Part shown: positions 8,088 to 16,762 of the stretch, in pieces
Numbering within the stretch: position 1 is the first letter of the stretch
How the letters are laid out: every line of letters begins with the position of its first letter
Source of the DNA: Paenibacillus solani
GTDB lineage: Bacteria; Bacillota; Bacilli; Paenibacillales; Paenibacillaceae
Direction: 5' to 3'
Length of the DNA: 64,000 nucleotides
Assembly: GCF_001277345.1 (NCBI RefSeq)
Contig: NZ_LIUT01000001.1
Span: 2,384,419 to 2,448,418 of the forward strand
The notes under the pieces: generated by a model
What the model saw: only the letters and a program-made list of their open reading frames with translations
Database searches by the model: none
What the model was told of the DNA's origin: nothing
Program-made: the position numbers and the translations under genes

Positions 8088-8476
8088 TCTTCATTTACCT
8101 CCTTCGTATTACGCCTTATGATGGCGTTTACATAAATTCCAAAGTCTGGTGAGATCCTTCCCCTCCTTTATGTGTTGGATTGTGCAGGACGCCAATTGTT
8201 ATTACTTGACGCTCTCCTACTCTTCCATTATCAGGATAATAGGTTGGCCACATAAGGGATAATATCGAACAATCAGGGAGATTATTTGTTAATGTTAATG
8301 GAGCGGTTAGATTGTCAAAACGAAGCGGACACAAATACACCCATGTGATTCATTCTCACGTGGGTGCAATGATTTCTATTTTTAAACTTTCATAGATTCC
8401 AGAACAATCCTCAATCTTTAAGATGACCAGGTGGCGCTGACCAACTCCTTCTTCTATTTATTGAGCTGGAATCTCC
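8088..8476. other. 389-base gap: chitinase leader and anti-sigma 3' region
   Basis: This gap holds the chitinase upstream region (a small ACGCC/GGCGT hairpin near 8110-8127 lies just before its ribosome site) and a hairpin at 8338-8366. A 70-codon frame here has no ribosome site or family resemblance, so I regard it as chance. Confidence 0.5.
8338..8366 (-). terminator. Possible terminator after the first anti-sigma gene
   Basis: CACCCATGTGA and TCACGTGGGTG pair with one wobble around a 7-base loop. The T-tract on the minus strand is weak (TATTTGT). Confidence 0.3.
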
Positions 8477-9286
8477 TTAGTCGGTATTTACATAAAGCTC
8501 GGCCAGCCGCACAAGTTGTTCTTTCGCAATATCCGCCCTTAATTCAAGCGTTACAACCTTACGATCGACTGTAGCATGCTTTACAACCAGTAGATTCTCC
8601 AGTTGGCCGGGCAGGTACATCGCGAGCGAATCTCCGGTCATATCAATCGATTCCCAAGGGCCTTCATTGAAGGTAAGCGACATGGTAGCATGTGGGTCCT
8701 GCAAGGTTCGGGTCATTTCTCCGTCCAGATTTTGTCTTACCACAATAACATGCCCTTTCCAACTGTATATTTCGTACAATCCGCCGAGCCACCATTCATC
8801 AGCCGATTTCACACGGTAGTCCCGTTCCTGCGGAACGACTCCATACGATGTCTCAAGGGAATACTCCGGATCTGCTGCTTTTAGCGGAAGAAACGAATAA
8901 TGTAATGCTGCTTCTTCTGTAGTGACCTTCTTCCACACCTCTTCTGCATTTGCAAGTGCTGTTTCAAGTTGCTGCGTGTACGGTTGTTGACTGTGATCGA
9001 GGAAAGCATCCACAGTTGTGTCCGGAGGTTCTATCTTAACCGAGACACCGTTCCAATTGACATTGAAATAAGTGGCCGCACTGACAGTTGCTGTTGTTAT
9101 TAATAACAGAGCTCCGGCTAATGTCCAAATCAGTTTCACTCCATAGGACCTTCGCTGCTGAGGAACCTTATTCCTATATTGATAGTTTCGCACTTGCTGC
9201 ATGACTTTACCGCTCACATCGACCTCTCCTATCCGGACTTCCTTCATGCCTTGGATTAGTTCATTGACTTTCGAATCGTTGTTCAT
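8477..9286 (-). CDS. Single-pass membrane protein, probable anti-sigma factor for the 9261 sigma factor
   Basis: A 269-residue protein with a short cytoplasmic N-terminus (about 48 residues), one membrane helix (LIWTLAGALLLITTATVSAA, about 51-70) and an extracellular remainder rich in aromatic residues. No enzyme motif is visible. It overlaps the ECF sigma gene by 26 bases, and its ATG follows GGGAGG inside that gene, so the two are translationally coupled. That arrangement and topology are typical of membrane anti-sigma factors. The C-terminal part may be DUF4367-like; not certain. Confidence 0.7.
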   Translation of the reverse strand: MNNDSKVNELIQGMKEVRIGEVDVSGKVMQQVRNYQYRNKVPQQRRSYGVKLIWTLAGALLLITTATVSAATYFNVNWNGVSVKIEPPDTTVDAFLDHSQQPYTQQLETALANAEEVWKKVTTEEAALHYSFLPLKAADPEYSLETSYGVVPQERDYRVKSADEWWLGGLYEIYSWKGHVIVVRQNLDGEMTRTLQDPHATMSLTFNEGPWESIDMTGDSLAMYLPGQLENLLVVKHATVDRKVVTLELRADIAKEQLVRLAELYVNTD

Positions 9287-9824
9287 ATATGGTTCCCTCC
9301 CACTGCTCTTTATTGTTTTTTAGTTTCAACCTGATCCGTTGAAATCGTTTGCGAACTGTCGCCGAACTTATATCCAATATCACTGAAATTTCATCAAAAG
9401 GCTTGTCTTCAATGACCCTTAAAGCCAGAATTTCTTTTTCTTCGGCCGTCATCCCTTGTAGCCAATCCAGACGATGATCTTCCTGCTCGGCATAAGCCTG
9501 CTCCGCGCTCTGCTCGTCACGTATGCTGCGGAATAACAACAGGAGAAGCTGCCCTTTCTTTTTACGTTTCAGCAGCGTATTGCAATAGTTGGATGCAATC
9601 CGGTACAACCAAGCCAAGAACATATCCTCGCTCTCATGGTTGTAATTGGACAGACTTCTATAGGCTTTGAAAAAGACTTCTTGCGCCGCATCTTCTGCTT
9701 CCTGTCGGTGTCCCAGCATAAAATAACAGAACATGTAAATTTTTTGTTGGTATTGTTGAACAATAGTTTCAAATGCTTCGGTCTCGCCTTCAGCAACCCT
9801 TCGGATTACTTCTTGCACTTTCAT
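9261..9824 (-). CDS. ECF-type RNA polymerase sigma factor (pair 1)
   Basis: A group 4 sigma factor of about 187 residues. Region 2 is shown by FETIVQQYQQKIYMFCYFML and DAAQEVFFKAYRSL with the WLYRIASNYC segment. Region 4 is shown by LALRVIEDKPFDEISVIL and the recognition helix SSATVRKRFQRIRLKL. I chose ATG 9824 (MKVQEV) because AGGAGG lies 11 bases upstream of it but only 2 from the ATG at 9833. It directs polymerase to its own regulon and is probably held by the membrane protein encoded next. One of four such pairs in this window. Confidence 0.9.
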   Translation of the reverse strand: MKVQEVIRRVAEGETEAFETIVQQYQQKIYMFCYFMLGHRQEAEDAAQEVFFKAYRSLSNYNHESEDMFLAWLYRIASNYCNTLLKRKKKGQLLLLLFRSIRDEQSAEQAYAEQEDHRLDWLQGMTAEEKEILALRVIEDKPFDEISVILDISSATVRKRFQRIRLKLKNNKEQWEGTIYEQRFESQ

Positions 9825-9977
9825 TTTCAACATAACCTCCTTCCTACCAAGTTTCTTACTTTTGCTTTCACAATGTATAACTATTAAGGCATAGGTTATG
9901 TGACCATGTTCCCAATATTTGAGACGAATCCAGCAAGGAGTTCAAATCTTCCAAACACACTTATATTTAAATATATA

Positions 9978-10011
9978 AAGGACGCTCTCTTTATCCTAAG
10001 AAAGCGTCCTT
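9978..10011 (-). terminator. Terminator after the 10042 gene
   Basis: AAGGACGCT/AGCGTCCTT arms with an internal CTTT/AAAG pair, followed on the minus strand by TTTATATATTT. Confidence 0.6.
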
Positions 10012-10041
10012 CCGTATAATTAAACTACTTGAAGATAAGAC

Positions 10042-10986
10042 CTACTCAATTAAAGGAATCTCAACTTGAAAAGCCTGTTCAAGCAGGGCCACTGGTACAA
10101 GCAAGTTACCTTGCTCTCCGAGGAAAGAGGGCAAAGCATCTGGTAACAGGACTCCGTTCAGCAGAACTTCCTCTCCCCAATGCTTCATCTCTAACACAGT
10201 ATCCCCTTTTGAAAATACGACCCGAGAGTTTGATGCATCCCATGATATTTCAGCTTCAATCCTTTCTGCAAGTTCCCTAGCCGGCATGCGGCTTTCATTA
10301 TAAGCCTTAAGGTCTTCTATCGTATGGATATCCTTCAGCTTTGCCCCTGGTATCTTATATTCGATGCGATAAGGCTTGTCTTCTGGCTGCAGCAGGAATA
10401 CAATGATGCCAAATCGAGGCTGTTCATAGGGTTTTAAAGCCGTTAGGATATGAAACATTTGCTCCAGGTCATTTTTTTGCAAGCCCCTATCCAGTTGAAA
10501 TATTAAATCGAATTGCAGGTTTGACTGGGTGTAAGATGGGATCGTCCCTTCGATTACTTTCACCTGGTCCTTTACTTCTGCACAACAAGTGAAATCTATA
10601 AAAGGCTGACTCTTGATATCGCTGTCTATGTTCAACAAACGTTGTTCCACATCTTCTTTTACTTGATGAAGCCATAATGTTTCTGCATAATCATCCCTAT
10701 ACCCTGAAGGTGTATCCTTGCCTGGATATACACTGAATTCCAGATTGCCTGAGCTTTTGGGATGCACTCGTGCACTGATAGGTTCAATATTATCCCATAA
10801 ATAGGTGACTTTTTTGATAACCATTGGCTCGTTATATGTTTGTTCGAGATAATGTCTCACTTTGTATGAATAAACTGTTTTTTGAATCATGCCGTAGTGA
10901 AATTCCAGCACGCCTATAACAAGCAGCAGCAAAAACAAACTAATCGATCCTACGACGATTCTCCCAACAAGCCTTCCTCTTCTCAA
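10042..10986 (-). CDS. Membrane-anchored protein with a C-terminal stalk-like domain
   Basis: A 314-residue protein with an N-terminal membrane helix (IVVGSISLFLLLLVIGVLEF, about 10-29) and an extracellular body. I do not recognise the middle. Residues about 247-312 resemble the copper amine oxidase N-terminal (stalk) repeat common in Paenibacillus surface proteins: ISWDASNSRVVFSKGDTVLEM, then VLLNGVLL, then NLLVPVALLEQAFQVE, matching the usual W-D, NG and VPVRFVAEAL pattern. A cell-envelope role is likely. Monocistronic, closed by the hairpin at 9978. Confidence 0.65.
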   Translation of the reverse strand: MRRGRLVGRIVVGSISLFLLLLVIGVLEFHYGMIQKTVYSYKVRHYLEQTYNEPMVIKKVTYLWDNIEPISARVHPKSSGNLEFSVYPGKDTPSGYRDDYAETLWLHQVKEDVEQRLLNIDSDIKSQPFIDFTCCAEVKDQVKVIEGTIPSYTQSNLQFDLIFQLDRGLQKNDLEQMFHILTALKPYEQPRFGIIVFLLQPEDKPYRIEYKIPGAKLKDIHTIEDLKAYNESRMPARELAERIEAEISWDASNSRVVFSKGDTVLEMKHWGEEVLLNGVLLPDALPSFLGEQGNLLVPVALLEQAFQVEIPLIE

Positions 10987-11083
10987 CTTGGCCGCCAGCT
11001 CCTTTCAAACATGTAGACGCGCCAAATATTAATTAAGTTTCATATCTTACCAATTGAGCATATTGATGCCACTACAAAGAAAA

Positions 11084-11119
11084 CCGCAGTGTATCGGCGG
11101 ACATGCCGATGCACTGCGG
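11084..11119 (-). terminator. DinB-family gene terminator
   Basis: A 15-base near-perfect stem (CCGCAGTG then ATCGGC) with a short loop, followed on the minus strand by TTTTCTTT. Confidence 0.75.
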
Positions 11120-11135
11120 CTACACAAATCTGCCT

Positions 11136-11633
11136 TTATTGTTTCACCTCATCGGCCGAGAGACCGTACATGCCCGGCACCGGAACATCTAGCAACCGCA
11201 AATATACCCCGAGCTGTGCCCGATGGTGAATCATATGGCTCAATCCGAAGGTGCGCAGCGCCATCGCCCGTGGTTGGCGCAGTATGATATGATCCCCGTT
11301 CCGCAGTGTCCATTCCTCGCTGAGCGTCTTCTCGTCACAATCGGCTAACATCTGTTCAATCTTGGTCAAGTTCGCATCAAATTCCTTCAGAACATCTTCA
11401 CGACTTGCCAAAGCTTCTCGCCGAGACGATACGGCCGCTAGATCGAGTACAGGGTATTGAAGAATCGCTAATTGCCAGTTCAGCAGATTGATCAAATGGG
11501 TGGCTAATCCGCCCAATGTCATAGATTTTACATGCGGCTTCCACTTCATATGCTCCTCGGGTAAAACATTCAGTATGCGACGCGTCGCGGCAAGCTCATG
11601 CATGGCGTCTCCGATGATCAATTGTTTCTGCAT
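11136..11633 (-). CDS. DinB-family putative metal-dependent protein
   Basis: A 165-residue four-helix-bundle protein. The three metal-binding histidines of the family are present: His47 in GLATHLINLLNWQ and the pair in LSHMIHHRAQLGVYLR near residues 133-137. DinB-like proteins include bacillithiol- or mycothiol-dependent transferases, such as BstA-type proteins in Firmicutes, and many of unknown role. It is monocistronic, with its own terminator. The substrate cannot be named. Confidence 0.85.
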   Translation of the reverse strand: MQKQLIIGDAMHELAATRRILNVLPEEHMKWKPHVKSMTLGGLATHLINLLNWQLAILQYPVLDLAAVSSRREALASREDVLKEFDANLTKIEQMLADCDEKTLSEEWTLRNGDHIILRQPRAMALRTFGLSHMIHHRAQLGVYLRLLDVPVPGMYGLSADEVKQ

Positions 11634-11710
11634 AAAGACCTCCTACTTTTTTTATATGGATTCCAAATTCGAAGTTAAAATTGTTCCATGTCAGATTAAT
11701 GGTTGGTACC

Positions 11711-12862
11711 TTACAATAACTGAGGCATCATAAATTGAACTTCCGTATACATAGCCTTATGAATCCACAAAATTCTTTCCAGCCTGGACAAACGATCTCT
11801 GCGATTGGTGTTGTGCGGGTCTGTCTCAAGCTGAGCTAACATGGAGAAATATTGAGGAACTTCCCATACGCTCCTTAAGGCCGTACTTAAACAGAATCCA
11901 TATCGAACAAGCCTCTCGTCTCCCTTCCAGCCTGCTGCTCGCAATCCTTCCAAATATGATCGATATAGTATGGTTTGGAATTCCTCATACTGATCAGGCT
12001 GAATAATTCCTAGACTCATATTTACGCCATACAACTTGCCTAAATCCTCCCCTACACCAGAAATACTCATAAACTGCCAATCGATTAATGCAAGCTGTGT
12101 GGGGTGGTGATCATCTGTCACAAGGAGCATATTCATTTGGCTCAAATCTTGATGTGCCAACACACGAGGTAATTGCTGAAGCGATTCAAGCGTCTGATCA
12201 AGTTCCGCAAGCAGATTTTGATACCAAGACCATAACATTTGCAAACGATCGTTAGAGATCCTTTCAGCATATGTAGCAACATCAGGCGCATAGTTACAGC
12301 TGGCTGTCGTCCAGGATGTAAGCCATGCTTCGCATAACCAATCATAGCGTGGCAATATCTTGTCTCCGGTTAGAAAAGCACCATTAAACCGTCCTATTTG
12401 TTCTGCGATAAAAGAAAACTCATCTAACGTTTCTGCATATTTGCCTCTAATATGCTCCATCCATATCCATGTGGTAGCGTCTGTTAGCTCTTCTACACCA
12501 AAACATCTTGTAACCTTGATATCATTCGGCAGATCATTCAAAATGCCCGACTGGAACACCTGAGCTTCGCGCCGCCAATAATTGTGATGTGTGGCAGAAT
12601 TCTTCTCTTCGCTGTCCGGTTTAATCACCTTAACGATCATACTCCATGTTTTTTCTTCGCGGTTCTGGATTCTTGCGGACCCATGTAAACGATAGATGCC
12701 GGATGTCGTAAAGTTTGGTGTTTTGTATCCGATATCGTCGCAGCACACATTCAATAACTCGATCTCTTCTTCCTCAAGACATTTCTTTACACAGGCAAGG
12801 ATGTGTTCAATCTTTCGTTCAAAATCCATCGCTGTATTGTTTGTAATCATTATGTTGTCCAC
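11711..12862 (-). CDS. Phosphotransferase family protein (APH/choline-kinase fold)
   Basis: A protein-kinase-like small-molecule phosphotransferase, 383 residues from the GTG at 12862 behind GGGAGG (a longer frame extends upstream without a ribosome site). The N-lobe has IVKVIKPDSE as ATP-binding lysine segment. The catalytic Brenner motif is LAHQDLSQMNMLL (HxDxxxxN) and the metal-binding Asp is in ALIDWQF. The family includes aminoglycoside and macrolide kinases and various metabolic kinases. No known resistance subfamily is obvious, so a resistance role is not claimed. Confidence 0.85.
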   Translation of the reverse strand: MDNIMITNNTAMDFERKIEHILACVKKCLEEEEIELLNVCCDDIGYKTPNFTTSGIYRLHGSARIQNREEKTWSMIVKVIKPDSEEKNSATHHNYWRREAQVFQSGILNDLPNDIKVTRCFGVEELTDATTWIWMEHIRGKYAETLDEFSFIAEQIGRFNGAFLTGDKILPRYDWLCEAWLTSWTTASCNYAPDVATYAERISNDRLQMLWSWYQNLLAELDQTLESLQQLPRVLAHQDLSQMNMLLVTDDHHPTQLALIDWQFMSISGVGEDLGKLYGVNMSLGIIQPDQYEEFQTILYRSYLEGLRAAGWKGDERLVRYGFCLSTALRSVWEVPQYFSMLAQLETDPHNTNRRDRLSRLERILWIHKAMYTEVQFMMPQLL

Positions 12863-13097
12863 CGCTCGATTCACCTCCCTCTTAAAAATCAACACCCTGC
12901 TCGGACATGGGCTCGTCCAACTCATAGAAGTGGATACACCCATAAAGACCGTCAGATACCCGTTGGAATATCTACGGTTACGATCAGAAAATAATGAAAC
13001 TGGGTAACTTGAGTGAAAGACTTGCCAGAAGCCTGCCTGCAAATCTGCTGCGACTGAAGAGGTCGTTCATATGCATTTAAAGTGCTGATTGAAGAGT

Positions 13098-13135
13098 AGT
13101 GCGATAGCCCCCGAAAACTCAGGGAGTATCGCACT
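13098..13135 (-). terminator. NlpC/P60 gene terminator
   Basis: AGTGCGATA/TATCGCACT arms with an inner CCC/GGG pair lie 18 bases after the stop. The downstream T-tract is poor. Confidence 0.5.
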
Positions 13136-13152
13136 TGATGCTGTTCCTCACT

Positions 13153-13731
13153 TTAAATCAAGCCCGCCTTCTGCTTCTTCCTCTTCCCTGCTGTAACTCT
13201 GGCACTAGTGCTTACAGACACTTGATATTCCTTCTTGGCGCTGCTTGTGTTATCCCCCACTAAAGATTCCATATAATCCGGAAGTCTCCTTGCAAAAAGA
13301 TAGTAATCGCTCCAGCGCTTTTGTTTGGCTTCATTAATAATCTCGGAGAATTTAGACACGGTGACTCCCTTATATCTGCAAGAATGCAGCATTTTGTTGT
13401 CCCCCAGGAAGATGGCAATATGAGCTACCCTCTCGATCCCTTTCTTTTTGCAACGCATGCGATTCGTAAAGAATAACAAGTCGCCTCGTTTGAGTTGATC
13501 TTTTTCTACTTTTTCACCAAGTAAACACTGCTCGCGAGATGTTCGCGGAAAAATAATACGAAACCGGCCATATAAAAATTGAACAAATGAGCTACAGTCA
13601 AATTCACTCGTCTGAAATGGCTTTGCTCCCCAACGATAGGGTGTAGATAAATATTTGCAGCCTTCTTTTATGATCTTTTCACCGCTAGTTTTGATGGTTA
13701 ATTTGGGCTTCCGTTTGACTTGAATATTCAT
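13153..13731 (-). CDS. NlpC/P60 family cysteine peptidase without signal peptide
   Basis: A 192-residue protein whose core (about residues 18-140) has the papain-like NlpC/P60 triad: Cys46 in FDCSSFVQFLYG, His104 in VAHIAIFLG and a third polar residue at His116 (MLHSCRY). The family cuts gamma-D-Glu-diamino acid bonds in cell-wall peptides. Unusually there is no signal peptide or SH3 domain, the start is basic (KRKPKLTIK) and the last 30 residues are again basic (AGKRKKQKAG). A spore-related or cytoplasmic muropeptide role is possible; not shown. Confidence 0.82.
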   Translation of the reverse strand: MNIQVKRKPKLTIKTSGEKIIKEGCKYLSTPYRWGAKPFQTSEFDCSSFVQFLYGRFRIIFPRTSREQCLLGEKVEKDQLKRGDLLFFTNRMRCKKKGIERVAHIAIFLGDNKMLHSCRYKGVTVSKFSEIINEAKQKRWSDYYLFARRLPDYMESLVGDNTSSAKKEYQVSVSTSARVTAGKRKKQKAGLI

Positions 13732-13776
13732 GTATTCACTCTCCCGAGATAAAGCCAGGAATCAGGCTTCATCATA

Positions 13777-14136
13777 TTAAACATCCGCAGTTATAACACC
13801 TTCCCGTTTAAGAACTTGCAATATCTCCTTCGCTCTGTACTTGTACATATGCTTTTTGATAGTAGATTGTCCTTGAAGCTGTATCGCCTTTCTTTCAGCC
13901 GGATGATTCAGATAGTATTTAATTGTTTTCTGCATTTCCTCCTTATTTCCTGCTGTTACCCAGTCCTTCCCCGGCGAAAACTTGCGAATGAGTTCCTTGG
14001 CCGCTTCCGTTCTCCATGGGCTTATACTCGACGCGATGCGCTGAATCTCAAACCCCATAGGCAGTCCATATTTCCATAGGAGATGACTAAATAGGATAAG
14101 ACATTCCCTATTCCCTTCTGTTAAAGTATCCCTCAC
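13777..14136 (-). pseudogene. Remnant of a CgeB/YkvP-like glycosyltransferase C-terminus
   Basis: A 119-codon frame whose last ~70 residues match the end of CgeB-type glycosyltransferases: FSPGKDW, KEEMQKTIKYYLNHPAERKAI, then HMYKYRAKEILQVLKREG. Full-length members have 300 or more residues. Upstream, the frame meets a stop two codons before the GTG at 14136, and there is no ribosome site. The FEIQRIASS segment looks like a damaged form of the family's FEI.ASG turn. I read this as a decayed gene fragment; a short functional protein cannot be excluded. Confidence 0.45.
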
Positions 14137-14457
14137 AGATTATGCAATATATCACTGTAATGTCATTCATCACATGGATTTAGACATAAGACAGCAGGAT
14201 CATTCAATTCTGTTCATTACCGTAAGGAAGGAACATTAGACTCCAATGAAGTCTACTACATGCGTTGTCATGGGCATAACCGGCAACCGGCACCTTCCCC
14301 CAGAAGAAAGCAGAAAATCCCCTTCAAAGGGGATTTTCTGCTGCAATCATATTTTTGTACATCCGCTAAAAGGTTGAACAGTCTGCCCTCATCCTACATA
14401 AAGCTGAATCATCTTCGTCTCAATCGAGCGACCCTCTGGGAGCTGCATAGGTTGTCA
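14137..14457. other. 321-base gap between the GT remnant and kimA
   Basis: No convincing gene is present. The gap holds the kimA terminator (14309-14342). The remainder shows stops in all frames and no recognisable remains of the missing glycosyltransferase N-terminus. Confidence 0.5.
14309..14342 (-). terminator. kimA terminator
   Basis: A perfect 16-base stem AGCAGAAAATCCCCTT with its complement and a 2-4-base loop, followed on the minus strand by TTTCTTCT. Confidence 0.75.
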
Positions 14458-16281
14458 TTACTTTTTCAGGTGATACGGAACGGTCGTAACAATGACATCT
14501 TTGCGATACAACAAATATGCACGAAGCATAAAGCTGGTTTGGTTATGAAGTAGGTTTTGCCAGCTTTTTTTAGGGATGAATTGCGGAATTACTACCGTTA
14601 CTTGATACTGGGACTCCGTGGCTTTGCGTTGTATCGTATCAATAAACTTGCTTAATGGATGAATGATACTCCGGTAAGGCGAATGCAACGTTACAAGCCG
14701 CACATCGGGGCGCCACTTTTTCCACTTTTCGTCAAACCGAGATAACTCCTCCCGTTCGAACGGGATGTACACCGCAATAATTTGATCAGCCGATAATGAC
14801 TTCGCATAATTTAAGGAATGCTCGACGACATGTGTAATACCGGATACCGGCACAATAACAACATTACCTTTAATCTCGACGGAAGGTTCACAAGTTGTAA
14901 TCCGCAATTGTTCACCAACAGCATCATAGTGCTTCTTAATGGAATAGAACAGATACACCATGAAGGGTAAGAAAATAAAGAATGGCCAAACCTGCATAAA
15001 TTTCGTCATGAAGAACATCAAAAACACCGTCAAACTAATCAGAGCACCAATCGTATTTATGACTAGTTTAGGGACCCAGCCTGCCGGTTTTTCACGAATC
15101 CATTTGAGCATCATCCCCGTCTGTGAAAGCGTAAAAGGTATGAATACGCCAACCGCATATAGCGGAATGAGATGTTCCGTTTGTCCGTGAAAAGCAATGA
15201 TCAGCAGGATAGATAATAGACCGAGAATCAATATGCCATTCGAATAGCCGAGTCGGTCTCCCCGCGCTGTGAACATTCTGGGAATGAACTTATCCTTGGC
15301 AAGATTGACTGCAAGCAGCGGAAACGCTGAATAACCCGTATTCGCTGCAAGAATTAAGATCAAAGCCGTAGTACCCTGAATAAAGAAATACATTATATTA
15401 CGTCCAAAGGTTTGATTAGCGATCTGGGATACGACAGTTTCTTGAGCCGTAGGGGTTATGCCTAAATAATACGCAAGGAATACAATACCTGAGAACAACA
15501 CCGCCAGCAAAATTCCCATCGCCATTAACGTTCTAGCTGCATTTTTGGGTGCAGGATCTTTAAAGTTCGGGATTGCGTTAGATATAGCCTCAACTCCTGT
15601 GAGAGCTGAACTTCCTGAAGCGAATGCTCTTAAGAGTAAGAACAAACTAATGCCTGCCACCGGTGTTCCTATGGGAGCATGTAGCTCCGGGGAAACATGA
15701 CCTGTAAGAATATTATATATCCCCACCACAATCAGCAGGAGTAACGCGAACACGAATAGATAAACAGGGTAAGCCAATACGGTAGCAGACTCGGTAACCC
15801 CTCTTAAATTCAAAATAGTAAGCAAGATAACAAACGTAACCGCGATCGCCACTTTATGTTCATGCAGAGCCGGGAAAGCTGAAGTTAATGCATCCGTACC
15901 TGCCGAAACACTGACAGCCACGGTTAAAATATAATCTACAAGCAAAGAGCCTCCGGCAATAAGTCCAGGAAGAATTCCTAGATTCTCCTTGGATACGACA
16001 TACGCTCCTCCACCCTGCGGATAAGCGTATATGATCTGCCGGTATGAAAGCACCAGCGCCGTTAATAGAACCAATACTCCAATTCCAATCGGTATGGAAT
16101 ACCAGAGAGCCGCTCCACTGATTGTGATCAGAACAAGCAGGATTTGTTCCGGACCATAAGCAACGGAAGATAAAGCGTCGGAGGACAGGATAGCTAACGC
16201 CTTTTTCTTGTTCAGCTTTTGTTCTCCCAACTCATTTGATTTCAGTGGACGACCAATTAATAATCTTTTTAATGCTGCCAT
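14458..16281 (-). CDS. kimA: High-affinity potassium importer KimA
   Basis: An APC-superfamily K+/H+ symporter of 607 residues with about 12 membrane helices and a cytoplasmic C-terminal domain that binds c-di-AMP in B. subtilis KimA. The sequence follows KimA closely as I recall it: KRLLIGRPLKS at the start, LSSDALSSVAYGPEQIL, SYRQIIYAYPQGGGAYVVSKENLG, SALTGVEAISNAIP, AANTGYSAFP, and VVIVPVSGITHVV in the tail. ATG 16281 aligns with the B. subtilis start; a longer frame to 16404 runs through the riboswitch terminator and is rejected. Expression should fall when c-di-AMP is high. Confidence 0.96.
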   Translation of the reverse strand: MAALKRLLIGRPLKSNELGEQKLNKKKALAILSSDALSSVAYGPEQILLVLITISGAALWYSIPIGIGVLVLLTALVLSYRQIIYAYPQGGGAYVVSKENLGILPGLIAGGSLLVDYILTVAVSVSAGTDALTSAFPALHEHKVAIAVTFVILLTILNLRGVTESATVLAYPVYLFVFALLLLIVVGIYNILTGHVSPELHAPIGTPVAGISLFLLLRAFASGSSALTGVEAISNAIPNFKDPAPKNAARTLMAMGILLAVLFSGIVFLAYYLGITPTAQETVVSQIANQTFGRNIMYFFIQGTTALILILAANTGYSAFPLLAVNLAKDKFIPRMFTARGDRLGYSNGILILGLLSILLIIAFHGQTEHLIPLYAVGVFIPFTLSQTGMMLKWIREKPAGWVPKLVINTIGALISLTVFLMFFMTKFMQVWPFFIFLPFMVYLFYSIKKHYDAVGEQLRITTCEPSVEIKGNVVIVPVSGITHVVEHSLNYAKSLSADQIIAVYIPFEREELSRFDEKWKKWRPDVRLVTLHSPYRSIIHPLSKFIDTIQRKATESQYQVTVVIPQFIPKKSWQNLLHNQTSFMLRAYLLYRKDVIVTTVPYHLKK

Positions 16282-16356
16282 CGTTAGCTCACCGCCAGTG
16301 TATAAAATAGTGGAATCAATGTGTCTAAGCGCGTCCTGCCCGCAATTTAGACACAA

Positions 16357-16395
16357 CAAAAAAGCCACAGGAAAGTTGGACTTTCCCGTGACTTT
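16357..16395 (-). terminator. Riboswitch expression-platform terminator upstream of kimA
   Basis: AAAGTCACGGGAAAG pairs (two G-U) with CTTTCCTGTGGCTTT across a 5-base loop, followed by TTTTTGTTG on the minus strand. It lies between the aptamer and the kimA start, so it can abort leader transcription. Confidence 0.88.
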
Positions 16396-16431
16396 AATAA
16401 ACAAAGCTCACGACAAATTCCTCTTTCTTAA

Positions 16432-16564
16432 CGCTTACGAGGTTAGCTGACGGATTCGGGATAGAAAGTATCCCTACACTTGCCATAATAGCCAGTGATT
16501 CACCCCTGAGATGAGTATCCTCTCATCTTGTTGGTTCCCCCGCTTCTGGTTACAGAATTAAGCG
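16432..16564 (-). ncRNA. ydaO/yuaA-type c-di-AMP riboswitch aptamer
   Basis: The minus strand reads with the family landmarks in order: closing stem strand CGCTTA (16559-16564), the GCGGGGGAACC box, GGGGTGAATC, a GGGATA/TATCCC hairpin, then CCGAATCCGTCAGCTAACCTCG, and the closing TAAGCG (16432-16437). Ligand binding in this class is known to favour termination; the matching terminator is at 16357-16395 and the controlled gene is kimA. This gives double control, since the encoded protein is also c-di-AMP-responsive in B. subtilis. Confidence 0.95.
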
Positions 16565-16762
16565 ATCTAGGAATATTCAATTTATATTCCAATTTGTAAT
16601 CTCATTCATGATTACGAATGAATCTTACTCCCATCAGGCACTTACTGTAAAGAACCATAGAAGCACATATGAGTTTAAAAATGTTAAAATTAAGTTCATG
16701 ATACCGATTACAAATGGTGTACACGATTATTATCATGAATTATCACCGATTCACTCTCATTT
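16565..16762. other. Promoter region upstream of the kimA riboswitch
   Basis: AT-rich, 198 bases. A GGAATA/TATTCC inverted repeat lies just upstream of the aptamer (about 16570-16590), where the promoter should be. Hexamers are ambiguous (minus-strand TTACAA or TTGGAA as -35). No gene seen. Confidence 0.4.

Noticed and set aside
8128..8340. 70-codon minus-strand frame upstream of the chitinase gene
   Set aside because: No ribosome site or recognisable composition, and it lies in the chitinase leader; probably chance.
16282..16404. N-terminal 41-codon extension of kimA
   Set aside because: It is read through the riboswitch terminator and does not match KimA; the ATG at 16281 aligns with the known start.
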